Numbered from the stretch's first letter, positions 35,781 to 47,954 are shown. The stretch: 64,000 nucleotides of DNA from Pyrocephalus nanus (GCA_038380795.1 CM076270.1:16713001-16777000), one strand, 5' to 3'. Notes: generated by a model from the sequence alone, not told the origin. A program made the numbers and translations.

Positions 35781-37169
35781 TTCTCCACTCCATGATTACA
35801 GCAGAACTATAAAGAACAAAAATTTCAAGCTTTTTTCTGGTCCTCACTGATCAAGAAAAAATAATATTGTCAACTTTCAGGGAGGCGACTGAGGGGCTGA
35901 CTTTGATTTCTGCCTGGAAGCGCTGATGGCGAGACCTCTGCTCTAAGAGCAGTGGGGGGCCCTGCCAAGTCTTTTTCGTGGGGGGATCTAATCCATCTCC
36001 CTTAGCAGGTTCACAGAAGACATAATCAGATTGTCTAGTCTGATCCACTTGGTGTCAGAGGTCACTGGATTTCATGCAGCTTGCTCTGTAATGAGTCTTA
36101 TCCTGACATTCTCAAGCACTGACAACATCCAAAGGGTCACAGCACTGTGGCAGTGGAGCCAAGGCCATGGAAAACTTTCCTCTTGAGTGGTTTTAGCTTC
36201 TGCATTGTTTTAATTCGTGTCTAAAATCTGACCCCCGTTCCATTGCAGTATTTGAGTGTGCGACTCCATCAATTCCAATAGTTTCTATCCTTCCAAATAT
36301 GTCTTGACACCTGGGTCCTTGTGTGTACAGCTGGATTTGTCATTCTACAGAGTAACAATTGGATGGGTGTGCTTGGCAACTGCAGAGCACGTTGGTGAAG
36401 TCAGCTGTAAAATGAACCCGAAGTTGCAAACAGTAATCTGAAGTGAAATGTGAGCAGCCTCTTTTTTATGCCAAATGTGCTGTTTACCCATGTTGTTTAG
36501 AAATGGCTCCCGTACTTGTAATTTGGGATGAAAAGTTTCAATTGTTTTTAATTCTACAGCCAATCCCTCTGTAGGGAAATTAGCCAGAAACATGCTTTCA
36601 ATAGCAGGAGGGAGGAGATGAGTTATGTTAGAGCTGGGGTACGATGGAGGACAGAATTTCAGAGCTGAATTTGTCAGGTGAGAATGGAACTTCGCAGTTC
36701 TGTGCAGTTTTGTTTGAAGGGGGCATAATGCCCTATAACAGGAAGGTGTCAGACCTCTCTGAGGTATGGGAGGGGCAGAGGTTCTGGGCTCTGTTCCCCA
36801 ATTCCTGGTCTAACTAATCAAAACAAATGGGATGAGGAAGCTGGGAAATTACTGCCTTAGGAAACTCTCACAAGATGAAAAAGGAACATCACTGGGTCAT
36901 GGGTTCCACGATCTAACTGCAGTTTATGAATATTTTTTTATGTGTGAAAGAAGGGGTTATTGCATTATAGATAGGGAAAGTGGAAAAATCCTGCACTGAC
37001 CAGAGAGAATCATTGTATTGAACAAAAGGCTGATCCCTGACTATATTTCATTGTGGATGCATCAGATTCATCTGCAAGGGAGATGCTTCTGGTCTTCTAA
37101 AACTAATGAACTTAATGGTCTTGCAGTAGTACAGTGAGATGAAAGCCCAAAAATGAGCGGTTGAGATAG
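35781..37169. other. Non-coding stretch, nothing recognised
   Basis: No exon or RNA gene is supported. The segment around 35990-36060 has the look of a very old interspersed repeat, but I cannot assign it. Confidence 0.4.
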
Positions 37170-37400
37170 GTTGGACTAATGTAATTCCTATCTAAGATCA
37201 ATTGAGTGTTGCCTGAATCTCCTCTTCATTTGGTGATTTTAACTTGTGAAATGCAGCTGCATTTGATGGCCCCCTTCTCCTACACACAGAAACAGTGAGC
37301 AATTGAACCCTTTGAAGGATCAATTAAAGCAGCTGAGTCTGCTTTAAAATGTACAAATTCATTCTGTTTTCCTGTTGGCAACCACAGTGTGACCTTATTT
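37170..37400. other. Candidate conserved non-coding block
   Basis: A complex AT-leaning segment with repeated GATCAATT-type motifs (near 37197 and 37318), a GCAGCTGC E-box-type site near 37255 and TAAT-like cores, and no repeat signature. Resemblance to enhancer-type DNA only. Confidence 0.2.
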
Positions 37401-38452
37401 AAACTTGCCCCCTCAGAACATCTACACTCTTACTTGGATGGACTTTAGGTTCAAAGCACTCTGAAAGAGCTGAGGTGGCATGTGGTTTGTGTAAGCAACT
37501 GATAGATATTTTGATAGAGGTGCTGGGTATCTTATTTTTAAATCTGAAATGCCTGGAGATGTCAGTCTGCTGGGTCAAAGTTGGCTGGCCCTGGGGGAAT
37601 TCTGCAAAGGGATAACAATCTGTTTTATAAGACGCAGTGTCTTTTTCATTAGATTATTTATTGCTGCCAAGGAGAAGAAAGCTCGTTTCAGTGCACGTGG
37701 GAAGCCCTAGGTCAGCAGAGTGTGTGCACTCCCAGCCTGAGCTGGGCTTTGGACCTACAAAGCTAAAAGCCATCAGAGCAGTGCGTGCTGCAGAGCTCGG
37801 GATGTGAGGCTCAGATCTTCTGTGATCTCTCTGCTGCAACTCGCCAGAAAACAAGCTTTTCATCAGGCAGGGATGCTAAGAATAGCAAGCCCAAACTCTG
37901 CAAACAGGAGGCCCAACTTGTGAAGCTGAAACATATGGCAGAAAGCGAGCTGAAGTGCTGCAGGCTGAGCTCTCAGTTGGTAAATTGCAGGGAGAATTTT
38001 GCCAGCTGAGTGTGGAAAAATGTGCAAACAAATACCCTGTAGGTAACTGAGTTCAGAGAAATGTAGTTATTAAGCTTGGCTATTTCAGCTTGCACAAATT
38101 CAGGTAAACAGTCTGGAACTGTATCAGTTTACCTGGGTTAGTTTATGTTGCACTCTATTGCTCTTAATCAGAGTTCAGCTGATAGTCAGTTCTGTAATTT
38201 TTTTTTTTTTTTTTTTTAGTTTTATGTCCATGGGATTCTCTGAACCTTCTATTTGAGGTAGTGAGAAGCCTCAAGATATCTTGAGCCTTCAAAATGAATG
38301 GAAAGTTGGTGTTGTAGGCACAATCCCTGCCAAATAGGAAATAAGGGAGGCAAAAGCATTTTTCTGAGTTGCAGAATGCTTGAATTCCCTACTCAGAAAA
38401 GCTTGACATGAGGTTATTATCCTGATGTGTGGTTAAGTGTGCTAAAAAATGT
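37401..38452. other. Non-coding stretch with T20 run and large palindrome
   Basis: A T20 run occupies 38198-38217. At 38265-38290, two 13-bp arms meet without a spacer around the core TCAAGATATCTTGA, with a single arm mismatch. A plus frame at 37785-38009 (74 codons) is not supported by splice sites. Past the candidate minus-strand stop at 38453 this stretch would be 3' flanking DNA. Confidence 0.5.
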
Positions 38453-38610
38453 TTATTTGTTAAGGGAATAACACTGGAATATGAGAGATCTGAGCTCATC
38501 AGGAATGACAGTCCAAGTCTCCTTTCCCAAGAATTTATTTCCATCCAAATATAGAGATGATTTATTTGTTCTTTTGGACTTTGTTAGTACTGGATCTCCA
38601 TCAATCTCCT
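38453..38610 (-). CDS. Candidate terminal exon of unidentified minus-strand gene
   Basis: The frame reads EEIDGDPVLTKSKRTNKSS at its start and ends IPDELRSLIFQCYSLNK before a TAA stop at 38453-38455. The proposed acceptor is the CAG just upstream (minus strand, 38611-38613), with a weak pyrimidine tract. Starting at 38610 leaves two bases that complete the split codon from the proposed exon at 40199-40559, giving GAG (Glu). AATAAA overlaps the stop codon on the minus strand, which could be a poly(A) signal but would imply an unusually short 3' UTR. The composition is protein-like. I recognise no family; the call rests on frame, phase and splice signals only. Confidence 0.2.
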
Positions 38611-38613
38611 CTG

Positions 38614-40198
38614 TGTTTATGTAGCATTTCATTGGGCACAAGTGGAACATGATATATTTCCAGTAGTAAAAAATACAAGATTTTAAGGACTTCTAATCTC
38701 CAGCTGGAGAGAGAGAGTTTGATATGTCATAGACACTCTTCTGATGAATTCTGGAATGCTATTGACAGGAATAGGGCAGAATGAAAAAATAATCCAGTAA
38801 ATCTTTACAGGAAGACTGAAAGGACAAGGTTGATTGCAGGGCATGGTTCAGGCTTTGCCTCTTGAGTGAGAGAATCAGTGGAAACTTGCAGTAATGAATT
38901 TTTATGTTATTCTCAAAGTTTGGTGCTGGGAGAAAAGTGAGGAGCTGCCTTCTTATCTGCTGGGACTTTCTGGAACTGAAAGCTATTTGCTCTGCTGAGA
39001 AATCAGTGCAAGAGCTATTTCAAGGATATATCCCACAGATCCCATTATTCAGTAGGCCTGAAATTCATATCCTGGTTTGACACTGAAAATAGAAGGTTTA
39101 GCATACAAGTGCAGCAAAGTCAGCAAGGACACACTGTGTGGACGGGTTGGTACTGCCCAGTAGGCAGGTGGTGATAGCTTGTCCTGCTTTATCTGCTCTG
39201 AAGAGATGACAGCTAACTGAAGGTTTGTAGAAAAGGAAGGTGTGTCTGTGCTGTGGTAGATCACAGGGGGTTTGGGATCCCCATGACACCGAGATATAAC
39301 TGGAGATATGACATACCAAGAGGAGAAATCAGGGGAGTGTCCATTACCCAGTGATGTGTTGAGAATGTGTCTCCAGTGCTGAACTGCAGCCAGGACTGCC
39401 ACATCCATACCCCCTGCCCCAGCTTTGTGTTCTGTGCTGCACAGAGAGAGGATCTCCATCACAAAGCACAGCTCATCTTTTCCACACCAATCAGCTCTTC
39501 CTGTGGTCTTGCACACATTTTATAGGTTTTATAGGTGCAAAGAAATAGAGAAAATAGCTGAAGGTTCTTGTAAAGTGGTGGGTTTTTTCCCAATTCTTAG
39601 TGATTTACCCAGGGACACATCTTCCCAGCCACAGGATTACTGTTTCCCCCAAGCCTGTACCCCCTGCTGGCAAATGACCTGAAACGTTACAGAACAAAAT
39701 TCATTTTACAAAAATAGAAGTTGCTTCTCCTCTGGTAAGTACCTCAAAGCTTCATCAGCAGGGCTTCATTCAACCAATTCACATTAATAGGAACTGTAGT
39801 TGGGTTGAGACTTCTTGTTGCTACATATTATTGCAAAAAAAAAAAAAAAAAAAAAAATAGCCAATTAATAGGTCTTAAAATGTTTGAAATTATATTAATT
39901 GCTGGCAGCTGTAAAGTGCAGAATCTACCAATGTGCTTAAGTTTAAACAAAAGCCATTTGGACAAGTGCTGTGGTCTGTCTGTGTAAGCTCAGACGAGCT
40001 GATCCAAAGCAGAGGTCCAGGATTAGCTCTGAACAAAAGGTAAAAAAGCCAGGTCTGCCAGTATTTCTTGTGTTCCCTCTCAATGTAAGGATAAGAGGCT
40101 CTACAGAGCAGGAAAGTGATGTTCCTGCCTGCAGACTAAACACATCCTTCTGCCAACCCTGCAACAAAACCACTTTAACCTCAATCTAGTGTTCTCAC
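38614..40198 (-). other. Proposed intron of the minus-strand candidate
   Basis: If the two candidate exons are joined, this is a phase-1 intron of about 1.6 kb with a GTGAGA donor at 40193-40198. It contains an A23 run on the + strand (39835-39857) and a 155-codon minus frame (39049-39516) that I cannot place. A third exon inside the interval cannot be excluded. Confidence 0.2.
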
Positions 40199-40559
40199 CT
40201 CCTGACGTAGTGTGCAGCTCACTGTTATTTTTACTGTCTTCACTGCCCCAGCCCTTCTTGCTCTGGGGCATTATGGACATCTTTGGAGTGAAAGCTAATC
40301 GTTCTTGTTGCTCTGATGAACCGAGCTGTGCACGTGAAGAGGCGTCCTGAGCTGCTTCACTCTGGCCTTGTTTGTTTGAAGTTTGATCCTGCTGATCTTT
40401 GTGTTTTCCCATTGCAGTGTATGCATTCAGAACTGTTGCTTTGATTCTGTGCTGGCATAAAACAGCATGAGAAGGGATACCCTCAAAATATAAAGCTGCT
40501 AAATTATGCAGGTTTATTTCTAGTAGAGGATATCCATGTCTTGTAACTCCGGTGGACAT
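40199..40559 (-). CDS. Best coding-exon candidate, unidentified protein
   Basis: The 120 codons from ATG at 40557-40559 run without a stop to a strong donor (GGAG, then GTGAGA, at 40193-40198). The frame is also open upstream to a TTATTTCAG acceptor whose exon side would begin at 40573, so the exon may be internal rather than first. The N-terminal half is globular-looking (SHAVLCQHRIKATVLNAYTA). The C-terminal half is polar, rich in Gln, Ser, Lys and Asp, and probably disordered. About seven CpGs fall in 370 bp, more than in neighbouring DNA, as often seen in coding exons. The donor phase matches the candidate exon at 38453-38610; joined, they give about 172 residues. I do not recognise the protein. 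A chance frame remains a real possibility. Confidence 0.33.
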
Positions 40560-40573
40560 TATGATTTCTTGAG

Positions 40574-43500
40574 CTGAAATAATTTAACTCTCTGCACTTT
40601 AGCTCTGTTAAATAATATTCAGATGTTATCCTGCTGCACAGGGCTTACTTTAGGATTGTGACACTGAATTTTTGTCCATTTATCCAAATATGGTAATGTT
40701 TCTTTATTGCAGATGATCAGATAATAGTTGTTCAAGCTCTGGCCACTAGAGTATGCACTCCTCTGCACAGGCTGGAATGCCATCCTTCTCTTTCCCCCCA
40801 TACAACAGATGGAAGATTCAAATATACATGTACACCTTGGTTTCCTATTAATTCCTACAGTGGTTCATTATATCTTGTTTGAGACTCTGATTTATGTGAT
40901 GGTTAGTGTAATTCTTCCTGAGGTGGTAAAAAAATAAATTAGAGTTGAATGATTGGAGTTTTTGGTTTTGTCCCCACACCCTGTTCTTTCTCCTCTGGAG
41001 ATTCCAGCTGTAAGATGTTCCAAGGTTTTGTTTTGGAAAGGCTGCAGGTCACTCCAGGAAGTGTCTGTGACTCTGCTGAAGGAATTCAGTCCCTGGGGTG
41101 GGAGCTTGCTGCCAGTGAGCTGCTCACCCTACAAACAGGCTACTGGTGTTTTGCGTGTTTGAAAGGTGGAAGAGCTTTGTGGAGTTGGGGTTAAACCTCC
41201 TGTTCTGGTATTGTCTTATGTGAGAGATGGCAAAGGAAGCCTGCCCAGCTGTGTTATCAGTGCAGACAGTACACCTGGATTCCTCAAAAGGAGAGCCTGC
41301 TTCACTTTTCTGAGGCAGGATATTTCTTGTCCTGTTGGCACCATTGTCCAGGAGCTGTATATAAGAAAGTCCTAAAGGTCAGCAACAAGCTATGCCCTCC
41401 CATTCTTTCTACAAGAAACAAAAATTTCTGTGGGAATTCACTGACTTTAGGTGATAGTTCTTTATTGCCAGCAAAATCTTGTTTTCTTCTGAAACCTTTG
41501 TTTCACACAACCACCTGTCCACCCACTCACCATCTGCTGGATGTGATGCTGCTTCAGTTCAGAAGAAAAGAATATGATGTTTTACAGAGGAAGTATTTAG
41601 GGGCTTCTGTGTATTTACGTATAGATAGCTGAACTAATGGTCTCCCAGGGCGTTTGGCACTGCTGTTACCTCAGCAGCCCAGCCCTAAGCTGAGGCACTA
41701 CCTGGGGTTATGTCCAAGTTGAGCATTTTGCATTTGGCTCTGCTGAAGAGAGTGATGCTCGTCAGCACATTTGTCCTGTTTGTCAAGGCCCCTCTGACCT
41801 GCAGGGCTGTGCTGGTCCCACCTGCCCAGGGCCCAGTGTCTGAGTCCCTGTGCACAAGCAGCCCCTCATGGTTCTGTGTCTTTTGGGGCTCTCCTTGCTC
41901 TTTTTGTTGCCAGATGCCTTGTATTTTCAGGGCTTGGCAGACAGAGATTTATTCCTGAAGGTGCTCTGAAAGGATTTTACTGAAACCTTCTGAGCATTGT
42001 GGACAAAAATTAAAGCACCAAATTTGATATTGGCGCCCTGGGCATCAGTAACGTGCTCAGGAACAGCCTGTGATTGAGCTGTGGGAAAGTGAACTGGGAG
42101 CAAGCAGCAATTGGATAAATACCTGCAAACATTTTTGACACTTTATGTATGTAGCTCTGTGCCACACGTCATGGTCTCTAACAATTCATCCTCAGTTTGG
42201 AACCTTGTTAGTAAATCTCTCCTTGGCAATTGCCTCAGTTTGATGGTGGATCATTTCTTACACTGCAACAATGATTTCTACCTTAATTCCTGTCAGTCCA
42301 AGTGATTAAGGGAAGCAAGTGCTGTAGAGATGAGGTGCACAGCTTTTATCTGGGTTGAAGGCATTGGATCCTGGTCCACTTTCCCAAGCTCCTGTCTTGA
42401 GTCTAAATTTCCATGATTATTTCACTAGATTATTGGGGGCAAGAGATAATTACAGATATGATGTACAATATATGATGTATGATGGGTAATATTTGCTATT
42501 AAATGTTCTGTTTAAGGCTTAGAGAAGTGGGGGTCAAATGTTTTTTCATGAGAGGATGGACTGAACCTTATTAGCATGAGAATGTACAGCAAGGCCCCAA
42601 ATCATCACAGTGCTGTGAAGGTTGGTTCAAGAACAGAGTCTTTCCTCAGGGAAGGGGAAACCCCATAAAACCAGGCAGTCCTGACTGTGCTATAATGCAA
42701 AGTAAACAGGAAAAAAATTCCCTTGTAGCAGAAGGAAAAATGAATTTTACAGAGAAGAACACAGTAACTGCCATGACTGCTGTCTGCCATAAATATTGTT
42801 GGTGAAGTTGAGAACAATTGCATTTCCAAGTGTGACTATTGATTTTTCTTCTAGGTTGACATACACAGTTATAGAGGCCACAGTTTAGAAAATTCGGGCC
42901 TGGTCTTTTGGAAACCACTTTGTGACAATTGTCTTGTAATGCTCCTAAAAATGAAGTTCATGTTGTTACAATGGTCTTGTGCACAATCAGCTACTGATTT
43001 AGTAGCTGCTTTTGAAAACATCCTTTAAAATCTTTCTGCTTGTTCATGTGGGATATGTCCAAGTTCACAAGAGTTATGTGGGGCTTAATTTATTAAAGGT
43101 TGTAAAACAATTTCAGATCTTCTGCAAGGTTTGATATGAGTATGAAATCTTGGGAGATAATTTTGTGCTTGATCTTAGATTTGTTTGAAGTTAGTGGTGA
43201 ATTTCCCACTGATTTCATTAGCATGGCATGAGACTCCTGGGGCAAAAGTTTCAGATCCATGGAGTGTATTTCGGTCTATTTTTGGAGTTATGTTTGCAAG
43301 AAGAGTGGAATGAGTGCAGGCATCTCTCGTGAGTCAGAGGAGAGAATTCTCTAGTGGGCATAGTTATAATAAATTTAGCCCAAATTCTTCAGCTGAAAAT
43401 TAGAACTAAGGCGGGGAGGAAACAGTGACTACCTTGTCAGAGGTACTGTAATTCCTGACCTCCTCCAATAAGCTGGAAGTCCTGTGCTAAAAATAGAAAT

Positions 43501-43655
43501 ATTTTTAAAATAACCAGGATGCCATAGGAACTTCTGTCTGATTTGCTTCTTTTCCAATGAGCAAGATAACATCTGCTGCAAATAGTTCTGCCAGTAGGAG
43601 CTGGGAGGTGTCTTTTATTGGAAGGTGGTGCATTCTGCTTTGTTCAGTATATTGT
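40574..43655. other. Mostly non-coding; one weak exon-like frame
   Basis: A minus-strand frame at about 40664-40758 lies between an AG and an AAA/GTAAGC donor-like site and has protein-like composition. Its phase 0 end does not fit the exon candidate at 40199-40559, so I do not call it. No other exon, RNA gene or repeat is recognised. A small ATATGATGTA duplication lies at 42456-42479. Confidence 0.4.
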
Positions 43656-43829
43656 CAGGGTTTTTTTATGTTGTTGTTTTTGTTTTGGTTTTTTGTGTGT
43701 GTGTGGTTTGGGTTTTTTTTGTTTGGTTGGTTTTTTGTTTTGTTTTTTTTTGTTTGTTTGTTTTTTTGTGTGTGGGGGGGGTTGGGTTTTTTTTGGTTTT
43801 TTTTGTTGGTTTTTTTTTTTTTTTTAATT
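43656..43829 (+). repeat. T/G-rich low-complexity tract
   Basis: About 170 bases are almost entirely T and G on the + strand (TTTTG, TTTGG, TGTGTG and G-run variants), ending in a T16 run at 43810-43825. The overlapping hydrophobic open frames (Phe, Val, Gly, Cys, Trp) are composition artefacts. The tract is not a clean microsatellite. Such tracts often grow by slippage and are prone to assembly error. Confidence 0.85.
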
Positions 43830-45017
43830 GGTTTTCTTAAATCTACCTAGGTTAGATTACAAGGTGACTACATACTTAAAGCGTATTTATGTAAACCATT
43901 AAGCTATTCAGGTGCTCAGCTCTTGGGATCTTTGGATTGATGAGTGTCTGTTTGGTGTTTGTTTTCTGAGTAGAGGGGTTTTTGGTGTTTTGTTTGGTTG
44001 GCTGGTTTTGTTTGGTTTAGGGTTTTTTTCCTTTGTACATTTAAGTTTCCAAACTGGCCCTCAGTTGCTTCTCTAGGTCAGATTTGATTCATGTTGCAGC
44101 TAAAGGGGGTATATCCCCATCCTGTTTCTCCTCCCTCTGGGAAAAGGTTTTCTGCTACAAGTTCTATTTCGTTAAAGCTCATTAAACTGCCTGTCTCCTT
44201 TGTTTCTCTGAATTGTGGGAAGCCTTTTAGCAGGAAATGTTAAGTGTGGGTTCCCACATACCACCAAGACTATTATTATCCATTGCAAAAGGGCACACAG
44301 CAATTGAGCCAAATTTGGTTTGGCCTTTACTAACTTCAGCCTTGATTCCTGGGAGACTTGCCTTATTTCTGTGTCAGTTCACTTGCCATGCAGCTTAAGA
44401 ACTTTTATATGCAATAAAACTTATAATGGTCACAATTTATTCCCCTTAATACAGTTTTTACATCTTTCTGGACTTCTTAGCTGAATGCCTTCTGTCTAAT
44501 GGTCAAAAAGATGCTCATTTCTGGAATTGCCTTAGGAGGACTTCCACTGGAGTAGAAAGAGAGGCTGTAGTGTCATGGGACTGCAGAAATGCCTATCTCA
44601 TGAGAAAAAATATGCCCAAAATCTCAAAATCCCAAAGAGGCATTTTGAGAGCATAACCTGTTGGCTTTAACAGGATTTGTGTTGTGTCATGGCAAGGATA
44701 TAGTTATGATTGAAAACTCCAAAGTTATTTTGCTTACCTAATAGCTACTGTGCAAAAATTATGTATTCATAATTCATTTAATTGGAACTAAAAAATCTGT
44801 TCAGCCAGAGGGATTTTTTTTTTTTTTTTAAATTACATTGGTAGAATGTGAAATCCTGCACCTTGATTTCAGAGCTTGCACAGCCCATTCCCAGCAGGTG
44901 TGGCCTCTCAGGGAATTGAGGCTTAATGGGCACACATACCTACCCCGAAAATCCCTTTGTGGGGCGTCTGATTTCCATGCAAACGGTGCCTTTCCAAGGA
45001 GCTTTCAAGCCGTGCTG
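43830..45017. other. Non-coding stretch with T/G and T tracts
   Basis: A second, smaller T/G-rich tract lies at about 43975-44032 and a T16 run at 44814-44829. The rest is AT-leaning DNA without recognised features. Confidence 0.45.
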
Positions 45018-45092
45018 TGAGGCATGAAGAGGTCAAATGACTTAGCAAAGTCTTGCAGGATGCCAGCTGGAATTAGGATCTGATGTGCTTCT
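45018..45092 (+). repeat. MIR-type SINE core fragment
   Basis: TGTGAGGCATGAAGAGGTCA continuing into AATGACTTAGCAAAGTCTTGCAG and GGAATTAGGATCTGA follows the order and spacing of the MIR core (GAGGCACAGAGAGGTTAAGT, GACTTGCCCAAGGTCA, then a GGGATTTGAAC-type segment). Several consecutive blocks in the right order make it more convincing than the other MIR candidates. MIR relatives predate amniotes, so an old copy in a bird is plausible. Confidence 0.5.
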
Positions 45093-47954
45093 GGCTGGAA
45101 TCAGGTTGCTTCTCAAACCTCGGGAAGGCAAAGCGGCTTATCCAGGCTGGGAGGGACCCCTGGGGCAGCCTGCTGAGCCCGGGGGGATTGCCACTGGAAA
45201 CGCTCAGGGATTTACCTGGGTGCCCGAATTCCACGTGCAAACACAGCTCATGCAGAGAGGGACAGGGAGATGTTGCTCGTTCTTAGCAGTCAGTTCTTGT
45301 AAAATGTTGATTTTATATCATCTGTGGGAGGTTTTGATGATGGAGCCTGTGATGACGTGAGGAAGTGGGTATGAATTTAGTGCTGCTCAGCTGGATCCTT
45401 GTTGCTGCCTTCCCAGTGAAGCTGCCTGTCCTGAGCAGGACAATGTTCCTCCTCTCTTAGGGAAGCAGAGCCTTTGGAGGAGTGGGTTGGTCCCTCCAGG
45501 CCCAGGGGCAGTGCCTGGAGTAGAGACATTCCCTGGGCTTCAGCTGCCCTGCTCCGGGTTTATTCCAGGGGTGAATGAGGAGTTTCTCTACAAGAAGAAA
45601 AATCCTGTCACTGAGCCTTTTGAGAACATAAATCCTCGGTGATGGGCTGTGTCAGTCATGGGGTTTCAGCAGGAAAAAGGTGCATTAGCCTTGCTAATAT
45701 TTAAGATTACAAGTGGGGTAGTAGCATTATAAAAGAACTCCTTTTCCTTAGGCTGCTCAATTTTACTACACTGTTCTACTGAGGATATTACCTTGGCTTC
45801 CCTCTGGAAATTGCCCAGTGAACCTCGTGAAAGTTTTATGGCAGCTTATTACTGCCTAATTCACCTTTCAAAATGAAGAGTGAGATCTTTCAATTGCTTT
45901 CCAGAACTTTGTCCTTGCTGGCTGCATCGGAGGGCCAATGTTTAGACCAAATATTATAATGTCTGAAGCAGTTAAGCCTTCCTGATTTGTCATTAATTTG
46001 AGGCTTATATTTAATCCTTGAATAGATGGTGATAGGAAAAAAAAAGGCTGAATTTCAGAATATTATGCTAAAATACCACACAAAAGTGCTGGAATTCTTT
46101 CCTTTTTGTGAGTTCTAATTAAATAGTTTTATCTTCTATTGATATATAACTGAATATCCAGTCAGATGTGTCTAGAGTGTTTATATTCACCATGGCAAAA
46201 AAAAAAAAAACCATTAAACATCAAAAGGGAAAAATATTTTGAAGCATCTTTAATATTTTTTGGGGTTTTGTTCTTTTGTGTAAGTAAAATAGTATCCATT
46301 TTCTTTAATTCTCTAGGAAAACATTTTATTGTGCTCTTAAAACTTAGCAAGTTGCTCTTTTACCAATGAAGCTGCTTTGCTGTGCTTCACTACTGAATGC
46401 TCATTAAAGATGAGTAAATCCTGGATTGTCTCCCCTTGGAATGGTAACTGATTGGGTTCAGCTAAAATGCTGGCAATGTTCTATTAAAAGGGAGATTTGA
46501 AGTTAATCTCATTGTTCTCTGCTTTCAAAAGTTACCAAAAAGGCCAAAAATTAATTTCTCCTCCTGTTGTTTTATATTTTTGAAAATGCTGCTGCACTTT
46601 GATACATCTTTAGAATCTCTGAGGGGCTTTTTCAGTGGAATTAATTTTGCATCTAACTCCATTATTTTAATATGGCATCAAGACAGGTTTTCCTGCCTGA
46701 GGCATTTTATTCCTGTAGCAGAGTGGTGTGTCCAGGCTATGGATGCATCTGCTTGATTAGCAACATGATACTTTTGTCATCCCATTTTCTTTTCATCAAG
46801 TACTGGAAAGGAAAAGGTGATGTCTTTGCTGTGGACTCCTGGAGATGTTTTACACTAACACAGCACCTTGGAGTAAAACTGCCCCATGGAACATTCAGGT
46901 TTGAATGTGTCATTTGAAGAGACTTAGTACAGAGTTCACCCCCTGTTAGGTGAGTTTATATAGTGCTGTTTTCATCAGAGTCGCTGGATTTGGCAAGGAC
47001 TGATTCCTTTATGTGCTGGTTTTTTCCATTTTCCAGACAGTATTACACAAAAGCCAGAACACTCAAGCTTCCTCTAATTTCAGATGCCCAATTTCAAATT
47101 CTAGGCAGTGGTTTTGCAAAATATAAAGTTGTTCTTGGCCATCAAGTTGTGGAGATGGGAAAGAGGAAAAAATTCTGATTTTAAAAAGCTTTGCTTGGTT
47201 TCAGCCTTCAGCCCAAGTGACCTGTGAGGTTCATGCAAACTGGAAGGAAACAAATGGTCAATTTTTGCTATCATCTTACCAAAGCATCCGAGATCAATTA
47301 ATTCTCTAATAACATTTAAAAGCTCAGGGCTTTACCTTAGGAGCAGGACTGGGGTGTGTGAGCAGCTGCTCTAAGTTACAGACCTGCCCTGTGCAATTGT
47401 TGCCATGGGCATGGATGGAGCCCCAAGCAACGTTACCAACATTCCCTAGTGTGGGGTCTGCTGGGGGTGTTCTTTGTTTGCTTTGCTTTCTTCTGTTTGA
47501 ATAAGTTTTGGGGTTTTATGTTTGTTCTTTTTTAATTTTCCCTTTTTTTCCTTCTGTAAATACCGTGGAATCTGTTTGGCCTGGAGGATCCATTCCAGTT
47601 TTTGCTCTTCAAAACCTGTTTTGATATTTTGATAACAAGAGAAGACGAGACTGCCAAGGTAATCCAGTCTGCTTGAGACAGGATTATCTTCAGAGGCCAT
47701 CAAATGAAAGAATCATCACCAGCTAAGGTCATTTGATACCATAGAGCTCTCATGCAAAGTTTTGATGTAAAGGGGGTGCCAGATTAGTTCAGTTGCAGTT
47801 GCACAAATGCTTTGATGTGTTACAGGAACATCAAAGTGGAGAATTTCCAGTCTCTCTGATATAAAATGAAAGGTGTATTTCTGTAACCTACCAGCAGCCA
47901 AATATGTTCAAACCATTGTGTTTTGAAAAGAAGCAATTTGGCTGTAGTGGCCCA
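45093..47954. other. Non-coding stretch, GC-rich start
   Basis: 45090-45260 is GC-rich; 45960-46680 is AT-rich with an A14 run at 46197-46210. At 47740-47880 (minus) an exon-like segment of exactly 47 codons lies between a TTACAG acceptor and an ATG/GTATCA weak donor. It is phase 0 at both ends but unrecognised, so it is not called. A neighbouring minus frame at 47446-47703 has a lysine-rich end that is the complement of a T-rich tract. Confidence 0.35.

Noticed and set aside
39049..39516. 155-codon minus frame inside the proposed intron
   Set aside because: No paired splice sites that keep the phase of the neighbouring candidates, and no recognisable family.
39835..39857. A23 run as the tail of a processed pseudogene
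   Set aside because: The sequence upstream shows no gene-like frame, no poly(A) signal in the right place and no target-site duplication that I can see.
40664..40758. Exon-like minus frame just upstream of the best exon candidate
   Set aside because: Its donor leaves phase 0, but the exon candidate at 40199-40573 needs one carried base, and the intervening intron would be only about 90 bp. The acceptor is also weak.
43557..43850. Hydrophobic 97-codon plus frame resembling a membrane protein
   Set aside because: It lies over the T/G-rich low-complexity tract, which forces Phe, Val, Gly, Cys and Trp codons.
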